Part shown: positions 45,368-53,169 of the stretch, in pieces
How the letters are laid out: each line of letters starts with the position of its first letter
How positions within the stretch are numbered: the stretch's first letter is position 1
Assembly (NCBI RefSeq): GCF_947500605.1
Contig: NZ_CANMSJ010000010.1
Coordinates: 62,001-126,000 of the forward strand
Length of the DNA stretch: 64,000 nucleotides
Reading direction: 5' to 3'
Origin: an uncultured Lacinutrix sp.
GTDB lineage: Bacteria; Bacteroidota; Bacteroidia; Flavobacteriales; Flavobacteriaceae
Notes under the pieces: model-generated
Database searches by the model: none
Told to the model about the DNA's origin: nothing
Seen by the model: only the letters and a program-made list of their open reading frames with translations
Position numbers and translations under genes: made by a program

Positions 45368-46636
45368 GTGTCAAACTATAATTTAGGTAGCGACTTCGCT
45401 AAGCAATTAGACAAAGAAGATAAAATTTCGCATTACAGAGATCAATTTCATATTCCAAAAGATAAAGACGGAAACGATTGGTTATACTTTACTGGTAACT
45501 CTCTTGGTTTGCAACCAAAAGCTACAAAAGAATACATTCAACAAGAATTAGACGATTGGGCAAATTTTGGTGTAGAAGGTCATTTTGAAGCCAAAAACCC
45601 TTGGATGCCTTACCATGAATTCTTAACAGAATCTATGGCGAAAGTCGTTGGCGCAAAACCTATTGAAGTAGTTATAATGAACACCTTAACTACCAATTTA
45701 CATTTGTTAATGGTTAGCTTTTATCAGCCTACAAAAACCAAATACAAAATTGTAATTGAAAGTGATGCGTTTCCTAGCGATCGTTATGCAGTACAAACAC
45801 AATTAGAATTTCATGGCTTTGATGCAAATGAAGGTGTTATAGAATGGAAGCCAAGACAAGGCGAAGAACTTTTAAACATTGAAGACTTAGAAACGATTCT
45901 TGAAGAACAAGGAGACGAAATTGCATTGTTACTTATTGGAGGTGTAAACTATTACACAGGACAATATTTAGACATAAAGAAAATTGCAGAACTTGGTCAT
46001 GCTAAAAACTGTATGGTAGGTATCGATTTAGCACATGGTGTTGGAAATATCAATCCAGATTTTCATGAGTCTGGAGTAGATTTCGCAGCTTGGTGTACAT
46101 ATAAATATTTAAATTCTGGACCAGGAAGTTTAGGAGGTCTTTTTGTGCACGAAAAACATGCACATAATAAAGACTTAAAACGCTTTGCTGGTTGGTGGAG
46201 CCATAATAAATCGACTAGATTTAATATGAGACAACCATTAGACGTTATTCCTGGAGCCGAAGGTTGGCAACTTAGTAATCCTCCAATTTTATCTATGGCA
46301 GCAATTAAGGCTTCTTTAGATATGTTTAATAACGTTGGAATGGATGCACTTCGTGAGAAGTCTGAAAAGTTAACAGGTTATTTTGAGTTTTTAATTAACG
46401 AGCTGAATAACGATAAAATTAAAATTATCACACCATCTAACCCGAAAGAAAGAGGATGTCAATTATCCATACAAGTAAAGGATGCTGATAAAAATTTACA
46501 TAAAAAATTAACCGAAGCAAATATTATTACAGACTGGAGAGAACCAGATGTAATACGTTGCGCTCCGGTGCCGCTATACAATACCTTTGAAGATGTGTAT
46601 AGAATGGTTGATAAGTTGAAAGAGATATTGAATTAA
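45368..46636 (+). CDS. kynU: Kynureninase
   Basis: PLP enzyme that cleaves kynurenine or 3-hydroxykynurenine to (3-hydroxy)anthranilate and alanine. GTG start (MSNYNLG). Motifs: FTGNSLGLQPKATKEYI, substrate loop, AHGVGN, Schiff-base Lys246 in CTYKYLNSGPG, and FAGWWSHN. 422 residues is normal. The stop codon is followed on the next base by a REP-like repeat that fills the entire gap to kmo. Confidence 0.97.
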   Translation: MSNYNLGSDFAKQLDKEDKISHYRDQFHIPKDKDGNDWLYFTGNSLGLQPKATKEYIQQELDDWANFGVEGHFEAKNPWMPYHEFLTESMAKVVGAKPIEVVIMNTLTTNLHLLMVSFYQPTKTKYKIVIESDAFPSDRYAVQTQLEFHGFDANEGVIEWKPRQGEELLNIEDLETILEEQGDEIALLLIGGVNYYTGQYLDIKKIAELGHAKNCMVGIDLAHGVGNINPDFHESGVDFAAWCTYKYLNSGPGSLGGLFVHEKHAHNKDLKRFAGWWSHNKSTRFNMRQPLDVIPGAEGWQLSNPPILSMAAIKASLDMFNNVGMDALREKSEKLTGYFEFLINELNNDKIKIITPSNPKERGCQLSIQVKDADKNLHKKLTEANIITDWREPDVIRCAPVPLYNTFEDVYRMVDKLKEILN

Positions 46637-46715
46637 TTTGTCATTCCTGCGAAGGCAGGAATCCATTATTAATGCAAACTAAAAAAAAGATTCCTGCCTT
46701 CGCAGGAATGACAAA
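46637..46715. repeat. REP-like palindromic pair filling the kynU-kmo gap
   Basis: Left arm 46637-46663 and right arm 46689-46715, 27-base perfect complements identical to those at 23981-24056, loop 25 bases. Begins on the base after the kynU stop and ends 3 bases before the kmo ATG. Confidence 0.96.
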
Positions 46716-46718
46716 AAT

Positions 46719-48116
46719 ATGAGTAAAAAAGAAAACATAGTAATCATTGGAGCTGGACTTTGTGGCTCTCTCTTAGCATTACGTTTAGCCCAAAGAGGCT
46801 ATACAGTAAACGTTTACGAAAGCAGACCAGATTTACGTACAACAGATATTTCTGCAGGACGTTCTATAAATTTAGCACTTTCGGATCGTGGCTTAAAAGC
46901 CATGCGATTAGCAGGAGTTGAGGACAAAGTAAAACCATTGTGCATACCAATGTATGGTCGTTTAATACATGATATTGAAGGCAATACGTTTCCTTCAAAT
47001 TATTCTGGAAGAGATAACGAATACATTAACTCTATTTCGCGTGGAGAACTTAATGGCTTGTTATTAACTGAAGCCGACTCATATGATAACTTAACCATTC
47101 ATTTCAACAAAAAATGTAATGGAATAGATATAGAAAACAATACTGCGCTTTTATACGATTACAGAACCAAAACAGAATTTGAAGTAAAAGGCGATGTTCT
47201 TTTTGGTACAGATGGCGCAGGTTCTTCATTAAGAAAAAGCTATTATTTAGAACGCAAATTCTTGTTTAGCTACTCGCAAAATTACTTAACTCACGGTTAT
47301 AAAGAATTAGAAATCCCTGCTTCCGCAGATGGAAAACACCTTATAAGTAAAGATTATTTACATATTTGGCCAAGAGGAGATTACATGTTAATTGCACTTC
47401 CTAATTTAGATGGAAGCTTTACAGTAACACTATTTTTAAGTTATGAAAAAGGCAAATACAACTTCAAAAACTTAACAACAGAAGAAACCATAAACGAATT
47501 CTTTGTAACACAATTTCCAGATGCGTTAGCATTAATACCAAATATAGCAGACGAGTTTTTTAACAACCCAACTGGTGCCTTAGGAACAGTAAAATGTTCA
47601 CCTTGGCATTACAAAAACAAAAATGTTTTATTAGGAGATTCTGCACATGCTATTGTTCCTTTTTACGGACAAGGTATGAATGCATCTTTTGAAGATGTAA
47701 CCGTTTTCGATGCGATTTTAGATAAACACGAAGGCGATTGGGAAACTATTTTTAAAGTTTACGAAAAAACTAGAAAAGCAGATACAGATGCCATTGCAGA
47801 TTTAGCAATAGACAATTATTACGAAATGCGTGATCATGTTGCTAATCCTATTTTTAAAGAAAAACGTACTATTGAAATGGCTTTAGAAAAAGAATTTCCA
47901 AACGATTATTTTTCAAAATATTCTATGGTAACTTTTAAAGAAGACATTCCGTATCACGAAGCTATGACAAAAGGAAGAGCACAAGACAAAGCTATTTTAA
48001 ATTTATTAGTAAATAAAGAAATTACTACAACCGAAGATTTAAATAGTATCTTAAAAAAAGTACAAGAAGAAACCGAAGCGATTTTGCAAGATGATAAGAT
48101 TGCTGGATTGAAATAG
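46719..48116 (+). CDS. kmo: Kynurenine 3-monooxygenase
   Basis: FAD- and NADPH-dependent hydroxylase making 3-hydroxykynurenine. FAD dinucleotide motif GAGLCG (10-15) with acidic strand end VYESRPD, GRSINLALSDRG, second FAD motif GDSAHAIVPFYGQGMNASFED, and long C-terminal helices. 465 residues. The ATG lies 3 bases beyond the right arm of a REP pair, so its ribosome-binding region is inside the palindrome. Confidence 0.97.
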   Translation: MSKKENIVIIGAGLCGSLLALRLAQRGYTVNVYESRPDLRTTDISAGRSINLALSDRGLKAMRLAGVEDKVKPLCIPMYGRLIHDIEGNTFPSNYSGRDNEYINSISRGELNGLLLTEADSYDNLTIHFNKKCNGIDIENNTALLYDYRTKTEFEVKGDVLFGTDGAGSSLRKSYYLERKFLFSYSQNYLTHGYKELEIPASADGKHLISKDYLHIWPRGDYMLIALPNLDGSFTVTLFLSYEKGKYNFKNLTTEETINEFFVTQFPDALALIPNIADEFFNNPTGALGTVKCSPWHYKNKNVLLGDSAHAIVPFYGQGMNASFEDVTVFDAILDKHEGDWETIFKVYEKTRKADTDAIADLAIDNYYEMRDHVANPIFKEKRTIEMALEKEFPNDYFSKYSMVTFKEDIPYHEAMTKGRAQDKAILNLLVNKEITTTEDLNSILKKVQEETEAILQDDKIAGLK

Positions 48117-48118
48117 GC

Positions 48119-48207
48119 CTGTCATTCCTGCCTTCGCAGGAATAACAAAAAGAAAGAAGAAATTAAGCTAACATTAAAAAGATTCCTGCCTTCGCAGGAA
48201 TGACAAA
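48119..48207. repeat. REP-like pair in direct orientation between kmo and the RidA gene
   Basis: Left element 48120-48147 reads TGTCATTCCTGCCTTCGCAG and on to GAATAACA, so its centre is CCTTCG instead of the usual CGAAGG. Right element 48181-48207 is identical to the standard right arm. Both therefore carry the same orientation of the core, unlike the inverted pairs elsewhere. Starts 3 bases after the kmo stop and ends 1 base before ATG 48209. Confidence 0.9.
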
Positions 48208-48208
48208 T

Positions 48209-48613
48209 ATGGAAGGAACAAAGGTAACACCAAGAGGAGCATATCCACACGTAAAACAAGTGGGCGATTTTATTTTCGTTTCAGGAACAAGTTCTCGTAG
48301 AGCAGATAACACAATTGCTGGAGTTGATATTATCGACGAAATGGGAACAAAAAAACTAAACTCCTACACACAAACACAAGAAGTTTTAAAAAACATAGAC
48401 ACCAATCTTAAAAAAGTTGGAGCCAGTTTAAAAGACGTTGTAGATGTTACTTCATTTTTAGTAAACATGAATGACTTTGCAGATTACAACAAAGCTTACG
48501 GTGAATTTTTTGACAAAGAAACCGGGCCAACCAGAACAACTGTTGCAGTACATCAATTACCGCATCCCGATTTAGTGGTGGAGATTAAAGTTATGGCTTA
48601 TAAGAAGTCTTAA
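48209..48613 (+). CDS. RidA-family 2-aminomuconate deaminase
   Basis: 134 residues, RidA/YjgF fold ([79 protein letters not shown] with the conserved Arg and Glu). In this context it fits the 2-aminomuconate deaminase branch (AmnD/NbaF type) rather than generic enamine deaminase, converting 2-aminomuconate to 4-oxalocrotonate plus ammonia. ATG 48209 is preferred; the in-frame ATG at 48200 belongs to the repeat's GAATGACA end. Function assignment rests on context plus family. Confidence 0.88.
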   Translation: MEGTKVTPRGAYPHVKQVGDFIFVSGTSSRRADNTIAGVDIIDEMGTKKLNSYTQTQEVLKNIDTNLKKVGASLKDVVDVTSFLVNMNDFADYNKAYGEFFDKETGPTRTTVAVHQLPHPDLVVEIKVMAYKKS

Positions 48614-48614
48614 C

Positions 48615-48639
48615 TGTCATTCCTGCGAAGGCAGGAATC
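48615..48639. repeat. Solo left REP arm after the RidA gene
   Basis: TGTCATTCCTGCGAAGGCAG then GAATC, identical to the standard left arm and 1 base after the RidA stop. There is no right arm within 100 bases; the nearest candidate is the decayed copy at 49333-49359, on the far side of a lipoprotein gene. Confidence 0.93.
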
Positions 48640-48664
48640 TCATTAACGAAACGAAATTTTTAAT

Positions 48665-49306
48665 TTGAAAATAGCTTTTAAATATTTATCTGTAATAATT
48701 CTACTGATTTCTATTTCTTGTGAAAAAGAGAAAAAGTTAGTTACTAAAGAAATTGAAACACCAATTATTACTGAAGAGTTTAAATTGAATTTTTTAGATG
48801 AGATTTTAAGTAATAAAGGAGATGAATATTTATATCCTTATGATTACAAGAACCCTTACTTAATGTTTCAGACTTTTGAATATACTGGAAATACAGATAT
48901 TATTTATCATAAACGAATGGGTAAGCCATCAACTTTTCCTGAATTCATTAATTCTTATTTCAAAAGCATTGACACAACTTTTATTATCAGTCAATTGAAA
49001 GAAAATAAAAGTTTAGATGTGTATAAACTTTCAGAAAAAGGATACAACATTATTGATTGGTCTAAAATTAATTATTATGATGGAGTAAAAGAAATTAAAT
49101 TAGTTTCTGAAGATTCAATTCAAAAATTGAGAGATGAAAATGAAAAAGAAGGACAATTGATGTTAGGTAAACCTATATTTAATAAAAAACTAAATAAAGC
49201 TTATATTTCTATGGGATATTTTATGTCTCATGGATATCAGTTACTTTATAAAAAAGAAAGTAATAAATGGATTTTAGATAAAACGATTATGGAATATGTC
49301 AATTAA
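48665..49306 (+). CDS. Lipoprotein of unknown function, placed between two REP halves
   Basis: 213 residues, TTG start at 48665 (MKIAFKYLSVIILL), lipobox SISC (C19) followed by EKEKK. Mature part is Lys/Glu/Tyr-rich with no family I recognise (YLYPYDYKNPYLMFQTFEYTG, MGYFMSHGYQLLYKKESNKWIL at the end, reminiscent of small immunity- or stress-type lipoproteins). More AT-rich than its catabolic neighbours and without obvious link to kynurenine metabolism. It interrupts the RidA-aldehyde dehydrogenase pair and looks like an insertion. Confidence 0.75.
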   Translation: MKIAFKYLSVIILLISISCEKEKKLVTKEIETPIITEEFKLNFLDEILSNKGDEYLYPYDYKNPYLMFQTFEYTGNTDIIYHKRMGKPSTFPEFINSYFKSIDTTFIISQLKENKSLDVYKLSEKGYNIIDWSKINYYDGVKEIKLVSEDSIQKLRDENEKEGQLMLGKPIFNKKLNKAYISMGYFMSHGYQLLYKKESNKWILDKTIMEYVN

Positions 49307-49315
49307 AAAACTGTC

Positions 49316-50782
49316 ATGAAAAAAGAAAATGAGATTCCTACCTTCACACGAATTAAAAACTACATAAACGGAGAATTCCACAATCCAACACAAGACAACT
49401 GGATAGACAACTATAATCCTAGTAATGGAGAAGTTTACGGACAAATTCCAAACTCGTCAAAAGAGGATGTAGAAAATGCATATATCGCTGCAAAATCTGC
49501 TTTTCCTAGTTGGTCACAAACTAGTATCGAAGAACGTAGTAGAATACTAATAAAGATTTCGGAGTTAATAGAAGCCAATTTACAACGCTTCGCGGAAGCA
49601 GAAAGTAAAGACAACGGAAAACCAATTAGCTTAGCAAAAGCAGTAGATATACCAAGAGCAGCAAGCAACTTTCGTTTCTTTGGAAATGCAATCACACAGT
49701 TCGCTAGCGAAAGTCACGAAAGCGTTGGACAAGCCATAAATTACACTTTACGCCAACCCATTGGCGTTGTAGGTTGTATTTCACCTTGGAACCTTCCACT
49801 TTATTTATTTACATGGAAAATCGCTCCAGCAATTGCAGCAGGAAATTGCGTAGTTGCTAAACCAAGCGAAGTCACACCAATGACCGCTTATTTATTAGGT
49901 GAGATTTGTAACGAAGCAGGACTCCCAAAAGGTGTTTTGAATATTGTACATGGTTTAGGAGGTTCAACTGGACAAGCCATTATAGAACATGAAGACATAA
50001 AAGCAATTAGCTTTACAGGAGGAACAGCAACAGGAGCGCATATTGCAAAAGTAGCAGCTCCAATGTTTAAAAAACTATCGTTAGAATTAGGAGGCAAAAA
50101 CCCAAACATCATTTTTGCAGATTGCGATTATAATGATATGTTAGACACAACAGTACGCTCATCATTTGCCAATCAAGGACAGATTTGTTTATGTGGCAGT
50201 CGCATTTTTGTGGAAGCATCTATTTATGAGAAGTTTAAAAAAGATTTTATTAAAAAAGTGAAGGCTTTAAAAGTTGGTCATCCATCTGAAGCGTCAACTA
50301 ATATTGGAGCATTAGTATCCAAACCACATATAGAAAAAGTAAAAGAATATATAAATATCGCTAAAGCGGAAAACGGAACAATACTCTGTGGAGGAAATGA
50401 AGTGACTGTAAAAGGTTATGAAAACGGTTACTATCTAGAGCCTACAGTTATTGAAGTTCCAAACGATGAATGCAGAGTGAACCAAGAAGAAGTTTTTGGA
50501 CCTGTAGTTACCATTATGCCTTTTAATACGGAAGACGAAGTCTTAAAAATGGCAAATAAAGTAAAGTATGGTTTGTCTGCAACACTATGGACCAACAACT
50601 TAAAACGCACCATGAAAATGAGTAACGAGTTACAAGCTGGAATAGTTTGGGTTAACACTTGGATGATGCGCGATTTGCGTACACCTTTTGGAGGTGTAAA
50701 AGCTTCTGGTGTTGGACGCGAAGGAGGTTTTGAAGCTTTACGCTTTTTTACTGAAGCTAAGAATGTTTGTATTAAATATTAG
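49316..50782 (+). CDS. 2-aminomuconate 6-semialdehyde dehydrogenase (aldehyde dehydrogenase family)
   Basis: 488-residue NAD-dependent aldehyde dehydrogenase. ISPWNLPLYLFTWKIAPA, AKPSEVTPMT, NAD loop FTGGTATG, catalytic Glu in LELGGKNPNIIF, catalytic Cys291 in NQGQICLCGSR, EVFGPVVT, and PFGGVKASGVGREGG. The CLCGSRIFVE pattern and the kynurenine context support the aminomuconate/hydroxymuconate semialdehyde subgroup. The first dozen residues (MKKENEIPTFTR) precede the usual IKNYING start and appear derived from a REP arm. Confidence 0.92.
   Translation: MKKENEIPTFTRIKNYINGEFHNPTQDNWIDNYNPSNGEVYGQIPNSSKEDVENAYIAAKSAFPSWSQTSIEERSRILIKISELIEANLQRFAEAESKDNGKPISLAKAVDIPRAASNFRFFGNAITQFASESHESVGQAINYTLRQPIGVVGCISPWNLPLYLFTWKIAPAIAAGNCVVAKPSEVTPMTAYLLGEICNEAGLPKGVLNIVHGLGGSTGQAIIEHEDIKAISFTGGTATGAHIAKVAAPMFKKLSLELGGKNPNIIFADCDYNDMLDTTVRSSFANQGQICLCGSRIFVEASIYEKFKKDFIKKVKALKVGHPSEASTNIGALVSKPHIEKVKEYINIAKAENGTILCGGNEVTVKGYENGYYLEPTVIEVPNDECRVNQEEVFGPVVTIMPFNTEDEVLKMANKVKYGLSATLWTNNLKRTMKMSNELQAGIVWVNTWMMRDLRTPFGGVKASGVGREGGFEALRFFTEAKNVCIKY
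49333..49359. repeat. Decayed right REP arm inside the aldehyde dehydrogenase start
   Basis: GATTCCTACCTTCACACGAA and seven more bases match the standard right arm at 22 of 27 positions. It lies in frame within codons 6-15 of the aldehyde dehydrogenase gene, encoding IPTFTRIK. Confidence 0.7.
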
Positions 50783-50792
50783 TCTATTAAAA

Positions 50793-52124
50793 ATGAGAAA
50801 AGTAATATTTGTATTCATACTAGTTTTATGTAGTTGCTCTAGAGAAGATAAAACAGATAAGGCGCTTTTAGAAAAAGATAAACAGGCACTTATTGAAAGC
50901 CTAGATGCAGGAAAAGTAGCAGGTTATAAGTTTGGTAAAATATTAATTAGAGCATCTGCAAAGAAGGACTCTACCTTTTATTCGCAAGAAGAAACTAAAA
51001 TAGATGCAGAAGAATTTATAAAGTTTAAAACCAACTTAGATAATACATTTAAAAAACTAGAGAAGCTAAGTAAAAATGAAGAGCTCTCAGTTTTAGAGTA
51101 TATTTCTATATATCGCGATTATAAAAAAATGCAAGATTTTATAATGGAAACAGATGAAGATTTGTTCCCAACACTAACCGAAGCATTAAATAATACATAT
51201 GGAAATTCATCTCAAAACGAACCTTATTTAACAGGACTTAAAAAGAAAGAAGCAGAGGCTTTTGAGCATGCTATTTTAAGTGCAATTGTTTTATTAAGTA
51301 AAGATTTGGGTAAAGAAGTTGCTTTATATGAATGTTCAAAAACACAACCCGAATTTTTAGCAGATTCAGAACTTAAAACACTTATTCAATATTTTAGAGG
51401 TTTTGTTTTTTTTGAAAAAGGATTAAACTACCTTTCTGAAGATGAGATTACCAGAAATATAAATTGGCTCGATGAGAATCAAGATGTAGATCTACCTTTA
51501 ACAAGAGCAATGTTTAAATGGGGAAATTTAGATAACAAACAAACGCATATTGGTTTTCATTCTATAAATCATCTATTCAGAGGTTTTGATAGACTTATGA
51601 TGGATAGAGAAATAGATGAGCAACGAGCACTTGAAGATTTTGAGGTGTTTTTATCCGATTCAAAAAAATTAGGAGTAGACAATGAAGTTGTTTGGTCTAT
51701 TGAAACTTATTTATATCTTAAAAATGAAGACAACGAAAAAGCAATAGCATCTTTACAAAAATTAAAAACAAGTGTATTTGTATCTAGTAGTGATAAAGCC
51801 AATATTGATGAGTCGATAGGCTATTTAAAAAATAGAGAACCAGACAAAGTATTAAATGGTTTTTACGATAAATATTTTTTAAGTAAAATAGCAACAAAAT
51901 ATATCTTTTCAATATTATCTGCTATTGATTGGGAAAAAGTATTAATTGAAAACGATGTTTCGCATACCAAAGAAATTTTTGAAATGATAGAGACTTTAAA
52001 AACACTATCACAAAAAATAGACGATCAATTAAGCGGTAAAGCATTAGAAGAAGCAGGTAAATCGTTAAAAGATAAAAGTAACAGCCTGTTTAATAAAGCA
52101 AAAGGACTATTTGATGATGAGTAA
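50793..52124 (+). CDS. Lipoprotein of unknown function
   Basis: 443 residues from ATG 50793, which gives a lipoprotein signal (KVIFVFILVLCSC, followed by SREDKTD); the open frame extends back to 50709 inside the dehydrogenase gene but the ATG is far better. Helix-rich, Lys/Glu-rich protein with TPR-like stretches (FRGFVFFEKGLNYLSEDE, ALEDFEVFLSDSKKLG, KNEDNEKAIASLQKLK) and an amphipathic C-terminus (EEAGKSLKDKSNSLFNKAKGLF). No named family recognised. It starts 10 bases after the dehydrogenase stop with no REP between, and a decayed REP pair follows. Confidence 0.75.
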   Translation: MRKVIFVFILVLCSCSREDKTDKALLEKDKQALIESLDAGKVAGYKFGKILIRASAKKDSTFYSQEETKIDAEEFIKFKTNLDNTFKKLEKLSKNEELSVLEYISIYRDYKKMQDFIMETDEDLFPTLTEALNNTYGNSSQNEPYLTGLKKKEAEAFEHAILSAIVLLSKDLGKEVALYECSKTQPEFLADSELKTLIQYFRGFVFFEKGLNYLSEDEITRNINWLDENQDVDLPLTRAMFKWGNLDNKQTHIGFHSINHLFRGFDRLMMDREIDEQRALEDFEVFLSDSKKLGVDNEVVWSIETYLYLKNEDNEKAIASLQKLKTSVFVSSSDKANIDESIGYLKNREPDKVLNGFYDKYFLSKIATKYIFSILSAIDWEKVLIENDVSHTKEIFEMIETLKTLSQKIDDQLSGKALEEAGKSLKDKSNSLFNKAKGLFDDE

Positions 52125-52149
52125 CTTAGTTTCTTAAATAAAACAAAAA

Positions 52150-52236
52150 TGTAACCTCCAGAATAGACGAGAGATTTACAAATAAAAAAATAATTAAATT
52201 AACATTAAACAGATTCCTGTCTACGCAGGAATGACA
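52150..52236. repeat. Diverged REP-like pair upstream of the SDR gene
   Basis: Right arm 52212-52236 (GATTCCTGTCTACGCAGGAA then TGACA) matches the standard arm with two changes. Left arm around 52150-52177 is badly decayed but keeps TGT...TAGAC, matching the TAGAC expected opposite GTCTA. The loop shares TTAACATTAAA with the 48.1 kb copy. ATG of the SDR gene is 5 bases further. Confidence 0.75.
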
Positions 52237-52241
52237 GAAAT

Positions 52242-53024
52242 ATGGATTTACAACTTAACAACAAATACGCATTAGTTTGTGGAAGTACAGCAGGAATAGG
52301 AAAAGCAACAGCAATGGCTTTAGCCGAAGAAGGTGTACAAGTAACACTTATTGCTAGAAATGAAGATAAATTAAAAGCAACATTAACCGAGTTACCTCAA
52401 CATAGAAATCACGATTACATAGTTGCAGATTTCTCTAATCCTTCGGAATTAAAATATAAAGTGTCAAAATATGCATCTAACCATCATGGCTTTCATATTT
52501 TGGTAAATAATACTGGCGGACCAAAAGGAGGACCAGTTTTTTCTGCTCACGTAGATGAATTTGAAGCAGCTTTTACACAACATTTAAAATGTAACCATGT
52601 ATTAGCACAAGCGGTTGTTCCGTTTATGAAAAGCGAAGGATTTGGTAGAATTATAAATGTAATCTCAACGTCAGTTAAACAGCCTTTAGATGGTCTTGGA
52701 GTAAGTAATACTATTCGTGGTGCAGTTGCCAATTGGAGCAAAACCTTAGCTAACGAACTTGGGCAATTTGGCATTACTGTAAACAATGTTTTACCAGGAG
52801 CTACAGGAACAGATCGTTTGGCTGAAATTATTAAAAACAAATCGGCTAAATCAGGAAATACAGAAGAGGAATCTGCAAACGCCATGAAAAGTGCCGTACC
52901 TGCAAAACGTTTTGCTAAACCAGAAGAGTTAGCAGATGCTATTACCTTTTTAGCAAGTGAACGCGCAGCTTATATTAACGGAATTAATCTTCCAGTTGAT
53001 GGAGGAAGAACGAAAAGTTTGTAA
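52242..53024 (+). CDS. SDR-superfamily protein lacking the catalytic Tyr and Lys
   Basis: 260 residues, Rossmann fold: cofactor motif CGSTAGIG (13-20), ARN (38-40), NNTGGP (89-94) and Ser142, all at SDR positions. At the catalytic spacing (Ser +13, +17) it has Ser155 and Arg159 (SNTIRG) in place of Tyr and Lys. That matches an atypical beta-ketoacyl-reductase-like SDR group, not a standard dehydrogenase. The C-terminal cofactor/lid part is intact (YINGINLPVDGG). Placed between the dehydrogenase region and the dioxygenase, it probably serves the kynurenine pathway, but its reaction is unknown. Confidence 0.9.
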   Translation: MDLQLNNKYALVCGSTAGIGKATAMALAEEGVQVTLIARNEDKLKATLTELPQHRNHDYIVADFSNPSELKYKVSKYASNHHGFHILVNNTGGPKGGPVFSAHVDEFEAAFTQHLKCNHVLAQAVVPFMKSEGFGRIINVISTSVKQPLDGLGVSNTIRGAVANWSKTLANELGQFGITVNNVLPGATGTDRLAEIIKNKSAKSGNTEEESANAMKSAVPAKRFAKPEELADAITFLASERAAYINGINLPVDGGRTKSL

Positions 53025-53081
53025 TATCAAACTTGATTTGATATCTTATAAATTGAAAAGTAATTATTAACTTTATAGCAC

Positions 53082-53154
53082 TTTGTCATTCCGCACTTGA
53101 TGCAGAATCCAAAATAAGTAAAGTGTTAACTAGATTCCTGCTTACGCAGCAATA
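53082..53154. repeat. Hybrid REP-like pair upstream of the dioxygenase gene
   Basis: Left arm 53082-53109 starts TTTGTCATTCCGCACTTGAT and ends GAATC, a different core from the others. Right arm 53133-53154 (GATTCCTGCTTACGCAGCAA) is the standard type with changes. The outer and inner ends still correspond but the cores do not pair well. Confidence 0.75.
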
Positions 53155-53169
53155 AAAAAAGATTATACG

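Noticed and set aside
46637-48207. REP-like palindromes as intrinsic terminators
   Set aside because: They lack T-runs after the stem and lie between co-directional pathway genes with no separate promoters visible.
48200-48211. ATG at 48200 as the start of the RidA-family gene
   Set aside because: This ATG is the fixed GAATGACA end of the repeat; ATG 48209 gives the standard RidA N-terminus.
50709-50792. Extended N-terminus of the 50793 lipoprotein overlapping the dehydrogenase gene
   Set aside because: The overlap is a by-product of an open alternate frame; ATG 50793 directly precedes a lipoprotein signal.
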